This document shows, one piece after another, positions 44,850-56,679 of a stretch of DNA of 64,000 nucleotides. Within the stretch, counting starts at the first letter, position 1. Every line of letters starts with the position of its first letter. The notes beneath the pieces are model-generated. The model made no database searches. It was not told the origin of the DNA and saw only the letters and a program-made list of their open reading frames with translations. The stretch is from Evernia prunastri (lineage: Eukaryota; Ascomycota; Lecanoromycetes; Lecanorales; Parmeliaceae), in NCBI GenBank assembly GCA_003184365.1, contig NKYR01000153.1, forward strand, positions 1-64,000, given 5' to 3'. Made by a program: the position numbers and the translations under genes.

Positions 44850-46528
44850 GCATTGTTACCAGAGACGGGCCGGAGGGGGTGGGTTTTTGGAGGTGGGAGG
44901 TTGGGGGGGGGGGTTAAGAAAGTACATAAATCAGTAGTCAGCATGAGACATAGACAGACAGACTAGTCTGCCGGAACAGGACCACGTCTTGGTGAACGAG
45001 CACAGAGTCACAAGCGGAGCGAGCGTTCGTCGGAGGGGGAAGGGGTTGTATGACATTGATACCTCCTTCTTTACTTTTGGCATGTATAGCAAGCAGTAGG
45101 TTAGCCGGGCATCCACAATGCGACTTACGAGCGAGCGAGCGTTACAGTCACAGCTACAGCTACAGCTACAGCCCAGACATCTCGTACCGCACTCATTCAG
45201 TTGTCCGTACTTAGTCGGGCTAGGCGTCGTCTTTGCCGTTTTTTGTTTTTTTTTTTTGTTTTTTTTTGTTGTTATTCCGATTCCTATTCACTATCCATGT
45301 TCTCGTTTCCACTCTGCTCTGCGCCACTCTGCTTCAAGTCTACCTTTGTTGCCCATGATGCATGCCTACGCTCTATGCCCATGAGACATGCCCACGATAG
45401 CCCTTTTCCCAGTTGCCTTTTCCTTTTCCCTTTCCCAGTCCCCAACCCCGTTTCCCCTTTTCCAAATCCCCAACTCCCAATCCCCAATTCCCAACTCCCA
45501 ACCCCGTTTCCCGTTTCCCCAATCCCCCATCCCCATCCTCAATCCTTAATCCCCAATCCCCAATCCCCAATCCCCAACTCCCAATTCCTAATCCTCAATC
45601 CCTTATTCGACCCCCCTTTTCCCTCTTTCCCAGCCCCTTCGAAAGTCCCGTAGCGGTGACTGCTTATATCTCACGTCTTACACTTTACGCCCTTCTCTTC
45701 TAGCTCCTTTTTCTTTCCGCCTTTTTTTTTTCTTTTTTTTTCTTTTTTGGTTCTGTTTGCTCACTTTGGACTCTCGCTTTGAACCGAATGACTGCCCTGT
45801 CCTGGTGCTCTCTTCGGCATGGGAATGTTCCGCCAGGGAGAAAAAGGTGAAGGGAGGAGATTCCGTTGGGGTTGGTGGGTAGCGGAGCGGAGCGGGGTTA
45901 TGTATGTAGGTAGGATGTGAAAAGGGGGGGGAGGGAATGGATGGGGGTGAAAGGGAGGAAGGAAATGAATTGAGGGAGAAGGAAAAGGAAGGGAATTGAT
46001 GGGGGTCGATGGGCTTTTTTTTAAGGCTTTGTTGTTGGGAGGAAAAGGAGAGAACGGGGTGGAGAAAGGGAGGGAGAGAAGGTGGGGGTGGAAGGAGCGA
46101 GAAAGGAAGCAAGGATAGAGAAAAGGAAGAAAAAAAGAAAAGGAAGAAAGGAGGAAAGAAGGAAAGGAGGAAAGGGAGCAAGAGTGGATGGGCGGAAGGA
46201 AGGGAGGAGGAAAGAAGAAAAGAACGGAAGAAGGAACGAAGGAAGGAAGAAACTGATGGAAGGAAGAAAGGAAGAAAGGAAGAAAGGAAGAAAGGAAGAA
46301 AGAAACCGAGGAATTACACATATATAGGTGTGCGTGTGTATAGAGTCAATCCTGTCATTTATTCTGTGGAACAAGCGGCGAGCAATTTCACCCCCACCAC
46401 CAGCTAGATACACGTATCATCATCGAGTGAAACCTCCCTACGCCGCAGTCGCCCTCAAGAGTCCTCAACCGGTAGCTTACCGCTATGGGGCCCTGAGGAA
46501 AACGTTTCAACTCTTCCCCTCCACTCCA
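44850..46528. other. Low-complexity spacer after phospholipase D
   Basis: Dominated by the pyrimidine and purine tracts described at 45200-46312. The ORFs here are compositional artefacts. Confidence 0.6.
45200..46312. repeat. Long pyrimidine tract followed by a purine tract
   Basis: About 45230-45760 is rich in T and C, including T-runs and a CCCAATCCCCAA-type minisatellite at about 45420-45610. About 45915-46312 is almost all A and G, with GGAAGAAA units near 46255-46310. The strand bias flips near 45830. Such tracts can form triplex or hairpin structures, but no function is shown. Confidence 0.8.
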
Positions 46529-46951
46529 CTACACTCCCTCTCCCCACCTCAAGAGACGTAGAGACCACGTTAGATACAGTGGACTCGGACGGAGGCGACG
46601 ATCAGCATGACACCAGCAAGAAAAAAGTACGGTTCTCAATCCTCTGCTCTGGTGGCTCTCAAATTGGTGGCTTTTTCCCCAATGGATCTTGAGCTCTACG
46701 CACCTTCCACGCACTCTTTCAAGAGGCTTCCTCATCAAGGGGCTTTCCGGTTTTGTTTTCCTTTGCAAAACTGCGGCTGTGTCATTGTGTGGTAGGTTAA
46801 AGAAATCGTTCGAGTCTCCGTCTGAAAGTTTGGAGCCGGAGATTTGAAAAGTTGGATCATTGAGAAGGGATGAAAGCCGCGTTGGAACATACTTGCGGGA
46901 TGTAATGTTTTGAGCATGCGTGGCTTGTTGTCTTAGCTCGCCGGCCATCAT
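46529..46951 (-). CDS. Hypothetical protein
   Basis: A single-exon ORF of 140 residues from the ATG at 46951: MMAGELRQQATHAQNITSRK, then a balanced composition (SRKYVPTRLSSLLNDPTFQI, SDGDSNDFFNLPHNDTAAVL). It has no signal peptide, membrane segment or known motif. Composition rather than similarity supports it. It could be part of a larger split or decayed gene. Confidence 0.35.
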   Translation of the reverse strand: MMAGELRQQATHAQNITSRKYVPTRLSSLLNDPTFQISGSKLSDGDSNDFFNLPHNDTAAVLQRKTKPESPLMRKPLERVRGRCVELKIHWGKSHQFESHQSRGLRTVLFSCWCHADRRLRPSPLYLTWSLRLLRWGEGV

Positions 46952-49900
46952 AATGTCGATCACTCAGTAAGCTCACGCTCTCGACGATTCGTTTCCGATT
47001 GGCCAAGGACTCGATCGTATGGTGTCTTCCAGGGTAGATTGATTGACCATGTCTTTTGTATCTCCGAGGACGTCCGAGGATTAGTGATTATGACAGGACG
47101 ATATGACTAATGGTCAGATATGCACGGAGAGGATCGTTGCAGATCCATCACCCCTGCGATCCTGCCCGTGTTAGCGCAACAACGGCAAACCCTTCCATCA
47201 ATGGTGACTGATGTCGTCCTCAGGGTCACAACTGTGAGAATTAGAAGTAGGGTGCAAGAGTAGACTGTATGAATGCTGATCGCAAGCAGGCATGACGATG
47301 ATCATCTATCAGTTGGCGTCCGGGTATGCGGCCAGAGCGGCTGGCCTTTGTCCGTGCCTTGTCGATCCGCGCCCTCGGGTCTCACATTGGCATACCATTC
47401 CGGAGCTGAGGCCGCGGAGGGCGCGAACAAGGGACAGGGGGCGGCAACTCGGATACCAACATCCCCCGAAATCGAGGTTGCTGGTTGCAATATAAGATCC
47501 TGCCGATGTCCCCCAATTCTCTTCTCTTCACCGCGTGCCTGCCATCTGAAGAGGTACTGGAAGCAATACAACTTCTTGTCATTCAGGATTTCGCGAAACG
47601 TTGGCAGGGGACATTTACTAAGCCGCTATCTCTCTTGCGTTCCTCTTGCAGCAAAAGCTGGCGAAGGTTTCGGTGAGGAGGAGAGTGTACGAAAAGTTGG
47701 CACGGTGGCTTGACGTGGGGATCGCCACGCGCGCAGCCTTTGTTGCCTGTCATTGTCAAAAGTTGATGAGGCCAAGGTGGAAGCGCGTGGGCAAAGGATC
47801 CAGATGAGGAAGCTGTCGCCTGAATTCTAAGTTTTGGTATGACGCCCCAGGATTCAGCTCTGGATGATAAGACGAGAATGACGAGTTAGGGAAGCAGAGG
47901 GATGCAGGACCTCCGCTATATCCGGTGGTGGGTTAGGAGGGTACCTTAGTGCTGCAGGAATGGAGGACAATGATCCTAGACTGTAGAGGAAGTATTGTAG
48001 CGATAAGAGGGCGCCTAAAAGATATTTGCTGTCAGATATAAATGTCAAATTGCTAGCGTGGAGAGCCAATGCTGCACTTACCTTAGTCGAGGTCGACTAC
48101 CCAAAAGTTGGCACGCCTAGTAAAGGTCCGTAATCACCAATGGTAGGAGAAGTTGTGAGTAGTAGTATGATGGATATGGGTATGGACATGGAAATAAGAG
48201 GATGCAGGAATCAAAGGATGGACGTGGATTCTCAAGACAACAAGTCGGGAGGATATTTGCTAGGATGTAGTTACAGCTCTTGAACCTTCATCTGACGTAA
48301 CTTAGCCTTGTTTACAGTCACCAGTCACTGTTAGTCCATACATACATACATATATATCCATCGTCTGCTTCCACTTTGCTTCATGAGTAGGTTGTTATTG
48401 CCTCGGGCAATCATGCTTTCAATTACTGTTACTGCTTCATCTTGACTCAACTCACTTGAGAAGATGTTTTCAGCTGCTCAGTTCGCCTCTGGAAAATTCC
48501 GTTGTTGGCGCTCGGAAGTTTGGAATGGAATGTCCGATGTTTTGATAGGTAGGCTCTTTCCTTCTTGGCATGCAACTACCGTACAGAATAAAGAAAGAAT
48601 AGCAGTCACCAGTCACCAGACTTCTTCCTGCTTCCTGCTTCCAAAAAATTTCCCCACTCATCTTCTTTTCTCCAATTTTTCCTTCCTTCTCTTATTCCAT
48701 CTCGCTCGGACGCCAACAACGCCATCATTATCACCATCAGAACCATTGCCTCATGGTGTTACCACTGTCACGAGCTCCACCCTGGCACCAGCTTCACCGC
48801 TTCCATTCTGCCAACACATCAACCCACATCACCACCGCTAAGCCTAGGTGACCGGGCGCCCCCGTCTCCCCCCCCTCCCCCACCCCCGTCGTTCCCGAAA
48901 AGCTGTATGAGGAAGAGAATGATAGAATCAGCCTCATGATATCCTATCACGAGCCACCGATTCCCGAAAAACGCTATCGGGTCACCCAATGACCCTGTCA
49001 AGGGCCAAGATATCACCTTGTTTCATCATTCAAGGTTGCCAATCTTCCGATATGGAAGAGCTTGCACATGGTCTCCTACCTCCTCACGGGAACATGTTCA
49101 TGCAATGAATAGCTCTCCGGGTACCCAATCATCATCATTTCCATCAATCCGGGATGAAAGATCGGTCATACGTCAAGACAGTTCTTGATACATGTGATAT
49201 CTGCCGAAACCTCGACATCCCGGACGGCCTACCCTCCACGCCTCCTCGAGATGCCCTTATCACATCTGCCCCTTGGGACAGTGTCCATCTTCATCTTCCA
49301 TGTCGGCAATTGACCCTAGCATCTTAAAGTTCAGGCTGAAGTTTCAGTCGACGGCATTGAGATGCAAAACACACCGTCGAATGGGATTTGGTACGCCGAA
49401 ACAGAGTAACCCTGCGCTCCGTCGCCGACCTTGCCTTCCCTGGTCGCTTGGCATTCGTGACATGTGACCCGGGGCTCAGAATCAGCAATCACGGCATTCA
49501 TCTCAACAACATGCGGTCTCCACTATCGCTTAGCCTCTAGAAGCATGTTCAGCAGTGATGCCGTAATCGTTGCAACCCTTCCCCACTCGCCACTAGGCTC
49601 TGTTCCCATGGGATGGTGTTGCATTCCCAACGGCTCCTTACGGCTTCAGCAATACCGCTCATGCGGCTGAAATGGTTTCTTCCGGAAGCAAAACGTTCGT
49701 TCACAGTCGGTCTGTCGTGTCACGACAGACATGGGTCGATGTAAGACCTGTGAAACTGACAGCCAGAAAATCTAGCGGAAAAGCATGAATCCCTGCTCAG
49801 CCAGACTTGGGGGGCCACTACTCGACGATAGCTTCCATGCAAGCGCCCTGACGTGGGCTTCAGTAGGGCTTAGCGGCTCACCGTATGATCGTAACTGCCG

Positions 49901-51043
49901 TCCGGGCTTTCAGTCGCACCTCGATATTACGCTGGGGCAATACCTGATAGGTAGCGCTACTCAAAACAAAATGCTCCATCTGGGTTGCCAAATCCCAAGC
50001 ACATGGGGCTACCCTCCAAACCAGCACCGATGGCGACACTTGACAATACACAGTGCTTCTCAGCGTTGGTGACCCCCACAACTCTACCGGAAGCGTAACT
50101 AAGTGTGGGAAGCGGGATCCTAGAGCAGTATCAAATTCAAGGTTTGGCACTTCGTGAAGCCTTCCTTGATTCGCACTCGACAAACTTCGAATCTAGAGGG
50201 AGAGGATGCTAGTACAGCCGGGCAAGACTTTCAGCGATTGGCCGACTGAGTATAGCTCCAGAGACGGTTCGTGCTCCCCGAAGCTCTAGTTAGAAGCTCC
50301 AACTCTCTTTGGAGCTTTTTGACGGGTGCAACAATGGAAATTCAGGAACTACGAAAGCCAAGACATGTAACGTCTTTTTATCAATCCCTACGCTATGCGG
50401 CAACAACGGTGTGCCTGCGATATTTGGCTGCGTCAGCCTTAACAAATACATCAACAACTTCGGTTCGCGCCTTCTATCTGCACAGCTTCGCTGAGGCGAG
50501 CAGGTGTGAACATCCTATGACCGGATATTCGTGCACTGCCCCTGGACGCACCTGAACCAAATGCCGGATCCTCACAGCGTTTGGTTCTAGTGAGGAGTAT
50601 GTCAAAGCTCGTCGCCCTCGAGTATCCATCGAGATCTCCCCTCTCATTTCGTCCACTTATATAACACCCTTGCGGCCTCTTCTTTTTCTGTACCGTGATC
50701 ACACTACACACTATCTCACCTCAAATCGTCTATCCCCCCAGCCTATCCCCCAAAAGAAACCTTTCCCGCGCACAGCACGACAATAGACTGCCTCGCTGTT
50801 TCTACAAGGACGACAATCATCGCTTGAAGGACTGCCAGAGAGTCATCACCCTCGTCTCACCGCTTCAGATCTCGAGACCTTACGAAGCGCCTCCCACAAA
50901 GCCTCAGGCAACTCCGGTCACGCACTCCTGGCAACTGTGCGTCTCACCCACTTCCTTCATGAGCTGATACTCATCTAACGACCGTTGTCTCCAAAACAGT
51001 TTCCGATCACTGCTGTCGTCAATCAGACCCGCTCCCCTTCAGC
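46952..51043. other. Four kilobases without a supported gene
   Basis: Short ORFs only. Near 49153 a short frame reads DTCDICRNLDIPDGLP, which faintly recalls the start of fungal HET-type proteins, but it stops after about 59 codons. ATAC microsatellite sequence lies near 48340-48356. Confidence 0.4.
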
Positions 51044-51205
51044 ATGCCGTGCAACAACAACAGCTGGAAGAGTCTGAAATCGGAGACGAACCTTCTCCAA
51101 TGGACATGCTCCTTCTGCAATTCGACCGGACACTGGTTCATCTTCGAGTGTTTGGGTTGCGGACGAAAGGCTTGCCGGTCGTGCAGCCAGAAGGCGCACA
51201 CGTAA
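51044..51205 (+). CDS. Small cysteine-rich zinc-ribbon-like protein (53 residues)
   Basis: An ORF starting MPCNNNSWKSLKSETNLL at 51044 and ending in TAA at 51205. The rest is QWTCSFCN, then FECLGCGRKACRSCSQK: three CxxC pairs suited to zinc binding plus one extra Cys near the start. Small fungal proteins with a WTC..C...C..C..C pattern are common, but no function is known. The ORF is short, so chance is not excluded. The density of ordered cysteines argues for it. Confidence 0.45.
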   Translation: MPCNNNSWKSLKSETNLLQWTCSFCNSTGHWFIFECLGCGRKACRSCSQKAHT

Positions 51206-52263
51206 AAGGCAAAGGGCTCGGTGGGATAGAGGGATGGAGGCATGTACATGTACAGAATATCCGACGAGGTTGTGGAAATGTTTTTTTCTTTGGCTGATAA
51301 TGACCCTGCGTCTCTAGATCTTGGGGCCTGCCGTTCAACGAACGACCCGCGGATCCGGATCTTCCCTACCGACCCAGCGATCTGGGTCAGCCACATGTCC
51401 CACACGTTCTCGGTTAAATATCCCAACCGTCGTTACCTACGTCACAGTGTCCTGGTGATGACTGATGACCAAGCAACAAAGATATATATACATACGTTGA
51501 GTTGAGAGTTGCTGATCGAGGGAGGTGCTGCTCTGTTTTTTGAGGGGGGTTTTTTTGATTTTCATTCAAGATCTTTCAGTACATGAACCTCTTCTCGCAC
51601 ATAGGTTATTGGAACTTGCTTACGGACACAAATACACACACACGTTTCACATACATCGATCGATCTGACCCAACATCTTTTGTCTTTTTGATATGCTTTC
51701 ATCGTGGTTGCGAGATCGATCATCGTCAACCATCAGATTGTTGGAAAAGCTTAAAAAGTTGGGAAAACATTATCGTCCGCTGGCGCAAACATTAACTACT
51801 GACTACCTACTTACCTAAGATACCTACCTATCTTAGCTACCTGCCCACCCACCTACCTACCTACCCACATTATCAACACTTTCCTCTCATTAACTCTTCC
51901 CTCTAAGCTCTAAGCTCGTTGGCTTCTCATCTTTAGGGCTAGGGCTACTCTCCATCCCCCTTTTCTCACCATGGCACCCTTCACCTCTAAGGTACCTAGG
52001 TGGCTTATCGATCGGATGGCCAGGAGTACCTTACGTTGTCGAGTCTACATCCTATCGCCGCATCCCCTCTTCTTCTTCTTCTTCTTCCCCCCCGAACACA
52101 AAACCCCAACCCTTTTTCGAATCGACCCAGAGCCACTCCATTTTTTAAGCTTAATGGACGCTTCCCTCCCCCTTTTGTCGAGGATCTCGCTTCTCTTTTC
52201 CCGTTCCGGACGCAGGCGCGGGCTTGTGGGAAGGGGTTTTGGGGGAACGGGCTCGCGGTGAGT

Positions 52264-52610
52264 TCTTGGTATGTTCCGTGCTAATTAGGTGTGGAGTAGG
52301 TAACTTCCTTCTTTCTTGGGTGGAGACGTGTTTTCTTCTTTACTTCGGTATGTCGGTGTAGGTGCCGGTATGTTCCGTTTGTGCTTGGTGCCGGTGCAAT
52401 TCCTCTTCTTTCTTTGCTTAGGTGGAGGCATGTTTCATCTTTTTCTTAGATGTAGGTTGTAGGTGTGCCCCTTCTTTTCTTTCTTAAGTGTCGGTATGTT
52501 CCGTTTCTGCTTGGGCGTTGGTGTGTTTCTTCTTTTCTTTTCTTAGATGCACCTTAGATGGGCTTCTTCTTCTATTTTTTCTTTAGGTGTCGGAATATTC
52601 CTTCTTTCAC
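52264..52610 (+). repeat. Degenerate minisatellite, units of about 50-60 bp
   Basis: Variants of GGTGTCGGTATGTTCC followed by GTTTCTGCTTGG and a CTTCTTTTCTTTCTTAG block recur about six times. The units drift in length and sequence. Confidence 0.7.
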
Positions 52611-52639
52611 GAGACCCTCTTTTCTCTGCTCTGCTCGCC

Positions 52640-53100
52640 GAATAACCACACCACACCACACCACACCACAGCCAAAAAGCCAAAAAGCCAAAGGTCCAAA
52701 CCCAAAGACCAAAAACCGAAAACCGAATACCAAGAACTGAAAGCCCGCAGCAAACGGCCAAAAGCTTTTACGAGGGTACTCTGCATCCTTCCAGCATGTC
52801 GCTTTGTTTGGCAAGCAACCCCATAGAGCTTAGCGTGTCTTGGCAGAGGCTTTCACTAAAGTACCTGAAGTACGATATAGGTAGGTACCTTGGGGTTTTG
52901 TCTAGTAGATCTGCCTTTGGTCAATACTTCAATCTCATATTTGTATAGTTGTATCGGGTTTGACAAAGCCCATCAAATCCCAAATACCAAATACCAAAAA
53001 ATCGGAATTCAAAACCCGAAAGCCAAAAGCCACATCCCAGAAATCCAAAACTTTAAGCAGCCAATAGTCCAATACCCAAACGCCAAAACCCAACGCCCAA
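52640..53100 (+). repeat. CCACA and CCAAA-type low-complexity arrays
   Basis: A CCACA run at about 52645-52671 leads into degenerate CCAAAAACCGAAAA-like sequence (to about 52740). Similar CCAAATACCAAA sequence resumes at about 52975-53100. Confidence 0.6.
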
Positions 53101-55070
53101 TTTCCCCCCTCTGATTAGTAAACAACGCCGTCGCGACCCACTCATCTCATCTCATCTCATCTCATCATATCTCTTTCGTCTTGGCACATTCATTCTTCGC
53201 AAACAAGCAAGCAAGCCAGCCGTACAGTCCAGTCCAGTATCTGTCGATCCCCTGACCCTACCTTTTAAGTCTCTCGTCTCGCCTTTCGCTCCGTACCCTT
53301 CCATTCTCCGTTCTGCACTTAAAACTCGCCGGTTTCGGTTTCAGATGCCTTACTCGCTTCAGGTGCCTAGTTCTGATCTAGCCTTTGTTCGCTTTCGAGA
53401 TGGGAGCTGTGCGTGGAGCTGCGTGCGGTGTAGCGTCTTCTGGCGGGCTGTGTGCTATCGAGTCGTGTGATAGCGTGGTGTTCGTGATGCCTTCTGATAT
53501 TTGTGGTGCTTTATCGTGCGTGGTGTTGTTTTGTATATGGTGTTTAACGACGGTCTCGTAGGGAGATAGATGGATAGACGGATAAGACAATAGGCAGACA
53601 GACAGACAAATAGATTGATAATAGACAGACAGACAGACTGAAAAAACAGCTCCACAAGATTGAAAATTCCATGTGCACGAATATCACACGCGGCTCCGTC
53701 CGTTTTCTGACGGTGACTTGTCTTTAATTTTTATATCAGATTGAAGACTAAAGTAGAGTGTGAAGGAGCGCGAAAACATGCGTGGCAAATGGAAAGGAAG
53801 TGGAAAGGTGAGTGTGTGTGCTGAAGAGGCGCGGTTTGTTACCTCTTCACCTCGAGCACTGACTTGGGGCGTTATCTCGGTTTATCTCAATTCTATCTTT
53901 TGTTGAGAGCGTTATGCCTATCTTGAAGGGAAAGCGAGGTGCTCGGAAGGCATTTGGGGGTTCTTTGGGTTCCCTCTTTCTTGTTCTTGTCATATGCTAT
54001 CTTAGATAAGAGGTGCGAGAGGTTGCTATTGCAACAATTGGACTAGTGGGCGGGCACGAGGACATCTTGATCGTGGAGAGAAGGTGGCAGGAATGTCGCG
54101 CTGTCGGGGTCTGGGTCCTGGCTGAATGGGCTTTAGCTACTAGGGTTTGAGACATGTGTTTTGTTGATGTGTGGAGTTCGCTCTCCCCCCTCCCCACTTT
54201 TTTTCGAGTGAGTATTGGGTTGGGTTGGAGGCGGGGATCGTGAGGGTGGTCAGTGGTAACAGTGTGGATGTAGGTATGGGTATGGGTATGGATACGGGTA
54301 CGGGATTGAGATGAGAAGAGGTGAAAGGTTGGGGTATTGATGAGGGAAAGAGATGGTTTGGGTGGTTTGGGGGTTGCTGGCTGGGCTGGGGTGTGTGGGG
54401 GATGTTGAGAGGAGGGTGTCGTGTGTGAAGAGGAAAGGAGAGAAGAGAAGAGAATAGAAAGGCGCTCGGGTCGGGTTTGTGGATTCTGGTGCGGACGTCT
54501 TATTGAGGATATAGATGAGTGTTTTGAGGAAGTACGTAATTGGAGTTTGAGGGCGGGTGCTGATGCTGAGATTGATGCTGATAATGCAGCTGCACGTGTG
54601 GCGTGGACAGAGAGATGTAGGCTGGAGAGGAGAAGAGCAGGAGGGGAGAGAAGGGAAGAGAAGGGGAAAGGTCTCTGTTTTGAGAGATACGGTTTGGATT
54701 GCTTGAAACTTCGCAGGGCGAGAAGAGCTGTAAGCGTTTCAGCTTTATCGGCCTCGTGTACAGAAAAATATGCAAAGAAAAAGAAACTGCTGCTGGTGCT
54801 TGACACGGTCCCCGAGTGTACGTATACACTGAAGACGAGTACTCGAAAACAATGCCAAATGCAGTATCCGAACATTTGGTACATGGACCGGGGGGGAAAA
54901 AAAACAAAGGAGCAATATCCAATGCTCGCCTACAACGCCCTCCCACTTCCTACCGCCGGCCGCCCAGTTCCCACAAATACCTCACCCCTCTCTCCGTTTC
55001 ATCACTACCATCCCGACCTCATTCCGGCCCCTTTTCTTCTTTTGACTTGCAGAGTGCCTGCCCCCTTTCG

Positions 55071-56236
55071 CTATTTCCGCAGCACAGCCTCATAAAGCCC
55101 CGCCAACGCCCCAACCCCGGCTCCCACCAGCATCCCCACACTGCCCCCCGGAACACCCCTCGCCACAACCCGCGTGCTCGCGCTCGGGCCCCCTTCCCGC
55201 ACATACACGACCCACGCCGCGATCGCCTTCATGACGTTGAAACTGACGGCATCGTACCCGCTCTCCCCCTTCAGGTTGACGAACCAGCCCCCGAGCAAGG
55301 GCAAGAAGACGCTCGTCAGGAGCCAGAGGCCGACGGGGCCCCAGAAAGCGGCCGTGAGCAGGGCGAAGAAATCGGGGGCTTTGATGGGGAAGTCGGACGT
55401 CCCGAGCGCGGGGATGGCGGGGAAGGTCGTCAGGTAGTGGAACGGCAGGACTTCGCGGCGGAGGCCATAGACCTCGACGCCGAGCGTAAGCAGTTCGATG
55501 CCGGTGACCGTGCTCAGGAAGCTCCGCACGCTGTCGAGGGCGGGGGGCAGCGGGGAGTTGGAGATATAATTCGAGATGGACGTGCAGACAGTGGTGGTGT
55601 GAACGTCTATTTGGTTCGCGAGGACGGCAGGGGATGGGGGCAGGGGTACGGAGCGCGCAAAGGAAAGGGCGCGGTTGGGCGTTTTTGCTAGCGCGGAGGA
55701 TTCGCCGTCATCGTCTCTGTGGGTCGCCAACAGCAAGCACTGGGTCAGCCTTTTTCCGTCGATCTCGAATCTCTGTGATAGGTTGTTTGGCCCGACACGC
55801 GCTTGAGATTGTGGCGGTGGATTCAGGATTTGGACTCACCCCCCTTCCAACTCCTCACGCGCTTTGATGGTTTGTCTCCGGGCTCTGGGCTTCTTTTCTT
55901 TCTCCACCGTCTTCACGGTGCCAGTGGCTGGGTTCTGCTTCACGGGCGACAAGGGGTCGACGGTGTAGAAGAATGGTGCGACTTTGGGATCGGAGGCGAG
56001 TTTAGAGCTGTTGCTGCGCAAGTGCTCTTCCAGTGCGACTTCGAGGTCGATCTTTTTGTAGCGCTCCACGCTGTTGCGCGGTATGTAGTGTCAGCAATGT
56101 CTTGGAGTGCTGCAATGGAGCTGTAGGGAAGGGGGGGACGGGAGAAGGTGCTGGGCGCGCACTTTTTCAGACCGACATGATCGGCGATGTCGGTGAGGGC
56201 GCCTTTGCGCTGCTGTTGGAGCCAGGCGTTCGTCAT
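55071..56236 (-). CDS. Membrane protein with an N-terminal SAP-like helix module
   Basis: Exons: 56236-56163, 56070-55840 and 55716-55071, with introns of 92 and 123 nt, giving 316 residues. The first part (WLQQQRKGALTDIADHVGLK, then RYKKIDLEVALEEHL) looks like a SAP or LEM-like two-helix module. A Lys/Arg-rich linker follows (EKEKKPRARRQT), then a C-terminal half with several hydrophobic segments (FFALLTAAFWGPVGLWLLTS, FNVMKAIAAWVVYV, SVGMLVGAGVGALAGL). A DNA- or chromatin-facing module plus membrane helices would suit the nuclear envelope or ER, but this is inference. No name assigned. Confidence 0.78.
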
Positions 56237-56679
56237 TGTGGTTTTCTGTGTCGCGTAAGTGAGGCGACAGTTATGAAGGCGGTTCGAGGGATGGACGCAT
56301 GGGTTGAGGTGGGAGTGGTAGAGGGGGAAAGATGGAATGTTTACGGAGGGGAGTTGTTTACAACTTGGCGTGTTCGGTTAGCGCGGTTTGCTTGGAACCA
56401 CCGACCAATCAGGATGAGGGTAGAAATTTCTAGTTCTTGGGCTTTAATGGAAGGATGTTAACGATGCCGCAGAACTTAATGTTCATCAGTTGATGGACAG
56501 GATTGAGAGAGATCGTGGGATGTCTTGAGAAGAGAACCCGAAATTCTATGGTCTATTGTCCTGTGTAAATGCGACGCGCTCCTGCCCTTTCCTATACATG
56601 CGTGAAATTTTGTACAGTGCGATCGATGGTCTTGCTTTATAGCCCCTTCGTCGTGAATGATAGAAATACAAATCGTGCC
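56237..56679. other. Intergenic between the SAP-like gene and the carrier gene
   Basis: It contains the promoter of the minus-strand SAP-like gene and the 3' flank of the carrier gene. No other feature. Confidence 0.4.

Larger units (their letters stand above)
51206..55070. other. Gene-poor, repeat-rich stretch
   Basis: It contains an ACCTACCT run (about 51806-51866), the minisatellite at 52264-52610, CACAC and CCAAA-type low complexity (52640-53100), CTCATCTCAT (about 53135-53165), CAGACAGA (about 53595-53640) and GAGAAGAG-type purine DNA (about 54400-54470). No supported gene. Confidence 0.5.

Noticed and set aside
45678..46413. Several overlapping ORFs of 130-186 codons
   Set aside because: They translate the purine/pyrimidine tract into Lys/Arg/Glu or Ser/Phe/Pro runs; not genes.
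49147..49327. Short frame reading DTCDICRNLDIPDGLP, reminiscent of a HET-protein N-terminus
   Set aside because: It stops after about 59 codons, and I find no downstream exon with HET-core motifs.
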